Both the position numbers and the translations under genes were made by a program. 64,000 nucleotides of DNA from Cyclobacteriaceae bacterium (GTDB taxonomy: Bacteria; Bacteroidota; Bacteroidia; Cytophagales; Cyclobacteriaceae): the NCBI GenBank assembly GCA_958296015.1, contig CATQIH010000012.1, positions 42,501 through 106,500 on the forward strand, read 5' to 3'. Under the pieces are notes generated by a model. The model searched no databases, was not told where the DNA came from, and worked only from the letters and a program-made list of their open reading frames with translations. Below, one piece after another: positions 62,114-64,000 of the stretch. The stretch's first letter is position 1. Each line of letters opens with the position of its first letter.

Positions 62114-64000
62114 ATGAAATACTTTTTACTTACTATCATCCTATCTTCCTTATTTTGTATGCAATTCCCGGCCACTGCACAAAATTGCCAGTGCGATCAT
62201 ACCATTACACCGGATAAACCTCATATCGATGGAGCAACCATGAACGTGAAGCCCGGCGATGTGATTTGCGTGAAAGCAGGCAAATACAAGTTCTTAAATC
62301 TGTTCAATTTTAGCGGCACCGCCAGCAAGCCGATCACCTTTATCAATTGTGGTGGACAGGTAGTCATTGGCGGTTACCAACATTACTATGGGTTGCTGCT
62401 GAACAATGTAAACTACTTTCGCTTCACCGGCACAGGTAGCCCAGGCCAATCATACGGCTTCAAGATTGACGGTATCAATGGCTCGGGTAGCGGTGTAGCC
62501 GGGTATGGCATTTATGGAGAAATAGACCACCTGGAGATTTCCCGAACAGGCTTTGCCGGTGTGCTCTACAAACATGATCCTTCGTGTGATCCTACCTCCT
62601 GGCAACAGAACTTTGTGATGAAAAATATCCGCATCCACGACAACTATATCCATAATACAGGTGGAGAAGGTATTTACGTGGGCTATACCGGCGGAGACAA
62701 AACCCTGACCTGTAATGGACGGCGAATCACGGTGAAACCTCATAACATCGAAGGACTTAAAATCTATAACAACCGCATAGAAAACACCGGTTGGGATGGC
62801 CTGCAGGTGAGCAGAGCTACCAAAGACTGTGAGATTTACAACAATACGATTAAAAACTTCGGCACTGCGCGCGAAAAATACCAGGATGAAGGTATCCTTA
62901 TTGGCGGAGGCACCACCGGCAGACTGTACAACAACACGATTATTAAAGGAACCGGTGTAGGCATCCAGGTATTTGGCTCCGGCAACAATTATATCTATAA
63001 CAACGTGATTGCTGATGTGGAAGCAGACGGAATTTTCTGCGATGATCGAGAAACGGTGCCTGGGCGGGGCTTCTTTTTTATCAATAATACGATTGTCAAT
63101 ACCGGGTCGGCAGGTATGCGCATGTACAGTATTAAGAGCAAAGGCAACGTGTTTTATAATAACCTTTTGGCCAATGTCAGTAAGGATATTGTGCTGCTCA
63201 ACGCACCTATCGACTGGAAAGCCTCTAACAATACCATCGTTAGCAAAGTCAGTGACGCGGGTTTTGCAGATGCAGGCAGTCACAATTATCAACTTAAAAG
63301 CAACTCCCATGGCATAGACAAAGGAAAGGATGTTTCTTCTTACGGCATCCGCACCGACCGCAACGGAAAAGCTCGTCCGGCAGGCAAGGCATTTGACATT
63401 GGGGCTTACGAGTCTGGCGCGTCTGCTCCTGGCAATAAAGCCCCAGTTGTCAGTGATGCAGCTATCATGATCAACTTTAATGAACTGTCCGAAAACAACG
63501 CTGCCGACTGGAATAATACGGGTTTTGCCCCACAAGTAGGCAAAGAAAAATCCAGGCTGAAAGATGCCAATCAACGTGCCACAGGGATAAAGGTTACATT
63601 ATTAACCTCCTGGGACAGCAGCAACGACAAAGGTTATAGCACCGGTAACAATGCTGCCCGCTATCCTGATCAGGTGATCCGCAGCTATTTTTACACAACT
63701 GGTCAGGAAAAGATACTGATCAGCGGATTGGATAAAAGCCGTGTCTATCGGTTCACTTTCTTTGCAAGCTCCTGGTTTGGTGGAAACCGTACCGCCATGT
63801 ATAATATCGGCAACCAACGTACTTCGCTGAATGCCTCTTACAACAAAGACAAGGTGGCTACGCTTAGTAATATCAAATCTGATGGCAAAGGAGAGGTTAC
63901 CCTCGAAGTGCAGCGCGCATCTGGTGCCAAGTATGCATTTTTGGGTGCGCTTGTCATAGAACCAGCCAGCAGCAATACACAGACAGCGGCAAGTCTGAAG
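62114..64000 (+). CDS. secreted right-handed beta-helix protein, 3' end outside the window
   Basis: The frame runs from ATG 62114 to the window edge (at least 629 residues, all in one frame). The signal peptide MKYFLLTIILSSLFCMQFPATA is followed by a parallel beta-helix domain (about 25-430) with repeated strand-and-turn units such as NNYIYNNVIADVEADGIF and GLKIYNNRIENTGWDGLQV, the Asn-ladder pattern of pectate-lyase-like and PbH1 proteins. Residues about 445-620 form a second beta domain with SRVYRFTFFASSWFGG. Carbohydrate cleavage or binding at the cell surface is likely; the substrate is unknown. A T9SS sorting signal, if any, would lie beyond the window. Confidence 0.85.
   Translation, partial: MKYFLLTIILSSLFCMQFPATAQNCQCDHTITPDKPHIDGATMNVKPGDVICVKAGKYKFLNLFNFSGTASKPITFINCGGQVVIGGYQHYYGLLLNNVNYFRFTGTGSPGQSYGFKIDGINGSGSGVAGYGIYGEIDHLEISRTGFAGVLYKHDPSCDPTSWQQNFVMKNIRIHDNYIHNTGGEGIYVGYTGGDKTLTCNGRRITVKPHNIEGLKIYNNRIENTGWDGLQVSRATKDCEIYNNTIKNFGTAREKYQDEGILIGGGTTGRLYNNTIIKGTGVGIQVFGSGNNYIYNNVIADVEADGIFCDDRETVPGRGFFFINNTIVNTGSAGMRMYSIKSKGNVFYNNLLANVSKDIVLLNAPIDWKASNNTIVSKVSDAGFADAGSHNYQLKSNSHGIDKGKDVSSYGIRTDRNGKARPAGKAFDIGAYESGASAPGNKAPVVSDAAIMINFNELSENNAADWNNTGFAPQVGKEKSRLKDANQRATGIKVTLLTSWDSSNDKGYSTGNNAARYPDQVIRSYFYTTGQEKILISGLDKSRVYRFTFFASSWFGGNRTAMYNIGNQRTSLNASYNKDKVATLSNIKSDGKGEVTLEVQRASGAKYAFLGALVIEPASSNTQTAASLK

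Noticed and set aside
62450-63574. A 374-residue minus-strand gene at the window end
   Set aside because: The plus-strand frame through the same region has a signal peptide and clear beta-helix repeats; the minus frame is its shadow.

Overview
The window most likely comes from a Bacteroidota chromosome, probably order Cytophagales. The support is a SusC/SusD pair, a type IX secretion PorU-like sortase with a PorV-like partner, a bacillithiol gene (bshC), adjacent DUF6452/DUF6048-type genes, promoters of the form TTG-N19/20-TAnnTTTG, and few Shine-Dalgarno sequences. Family and genus cannot be fixed from the sequence alone.

Layout. 1-3116: 3' part of an rRNA operon (23S without its 5' end, then 5S), followed by about 0.9 kb of gene-free DNA with three short tandem duplications. 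4.0-14.0 kb, minus strand: an ABC exporter, a lipoprotein, dnaN, the ribosomal operon rplM-rpsI-rpsB-tsf, an RluA-type pseudouridine synthase and a PhoB/PhoR-like two-component pair. 14.3-24 kb, plus strand: a cupin, valS, a class A beta-lactamase-like serine hydrolase, an SH3 protein, an AT-rich OLD-like ATPase with a frameshift, a decayed TMEM175-type gene, a class C-type serine hydrolase and a short-chain dehydrogenase. 24.4-43.9 kb, mostly minus: a hypothetical gene, an FtsX-type permease (frameshifted), a glutathione peroxidase, the PorU2/PorV2 sortase pair, a SerB-SerA fusion, an MscS channel, a PAS histidine kinase, a 5-formyl-THF cyclo-ligase and bshC. 44.0-48.7 kb: a SusD/SusC pair broken by many indels. 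48.9-64 kb: rimO, DUF6452/DUF6048 genes, mutS, a TrmH-type methyltransferase, a Nudix hydrolase, a MATE transporter, a second SDR, a membrane pair of which one is fused to a peroxiredoxin-like domain, rimM, rpsP with a very long acidic tail, and a partial secreted beta-helix protein.

The most unusual content is between the genes. Many gaps carry short, GC-rich, near-perfect palindromes. Several share one 24-nt design (7-nt variable arm, core GTGTCYYCAC, complementary arm). Others are related composites, a GCTTCAG palindrome family, a GCGTTTGTAACGC family and 14-, 21-, 23-, 43- and 47-bp tandem arrays. One palindrome interrupts a tandem array, and another GTCATCC/GGAATGAC repeat lies in the 5' end of a reading frame, so some of these elements appear to have moved.

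Several genes carry single-base frameshifts, most of which change a homopolymer length and leave the protein recognisable on both sides. Sequencing or assembly error is therefore a serious alternative to true pseudogenes, above all in the SusC/SusD locus.
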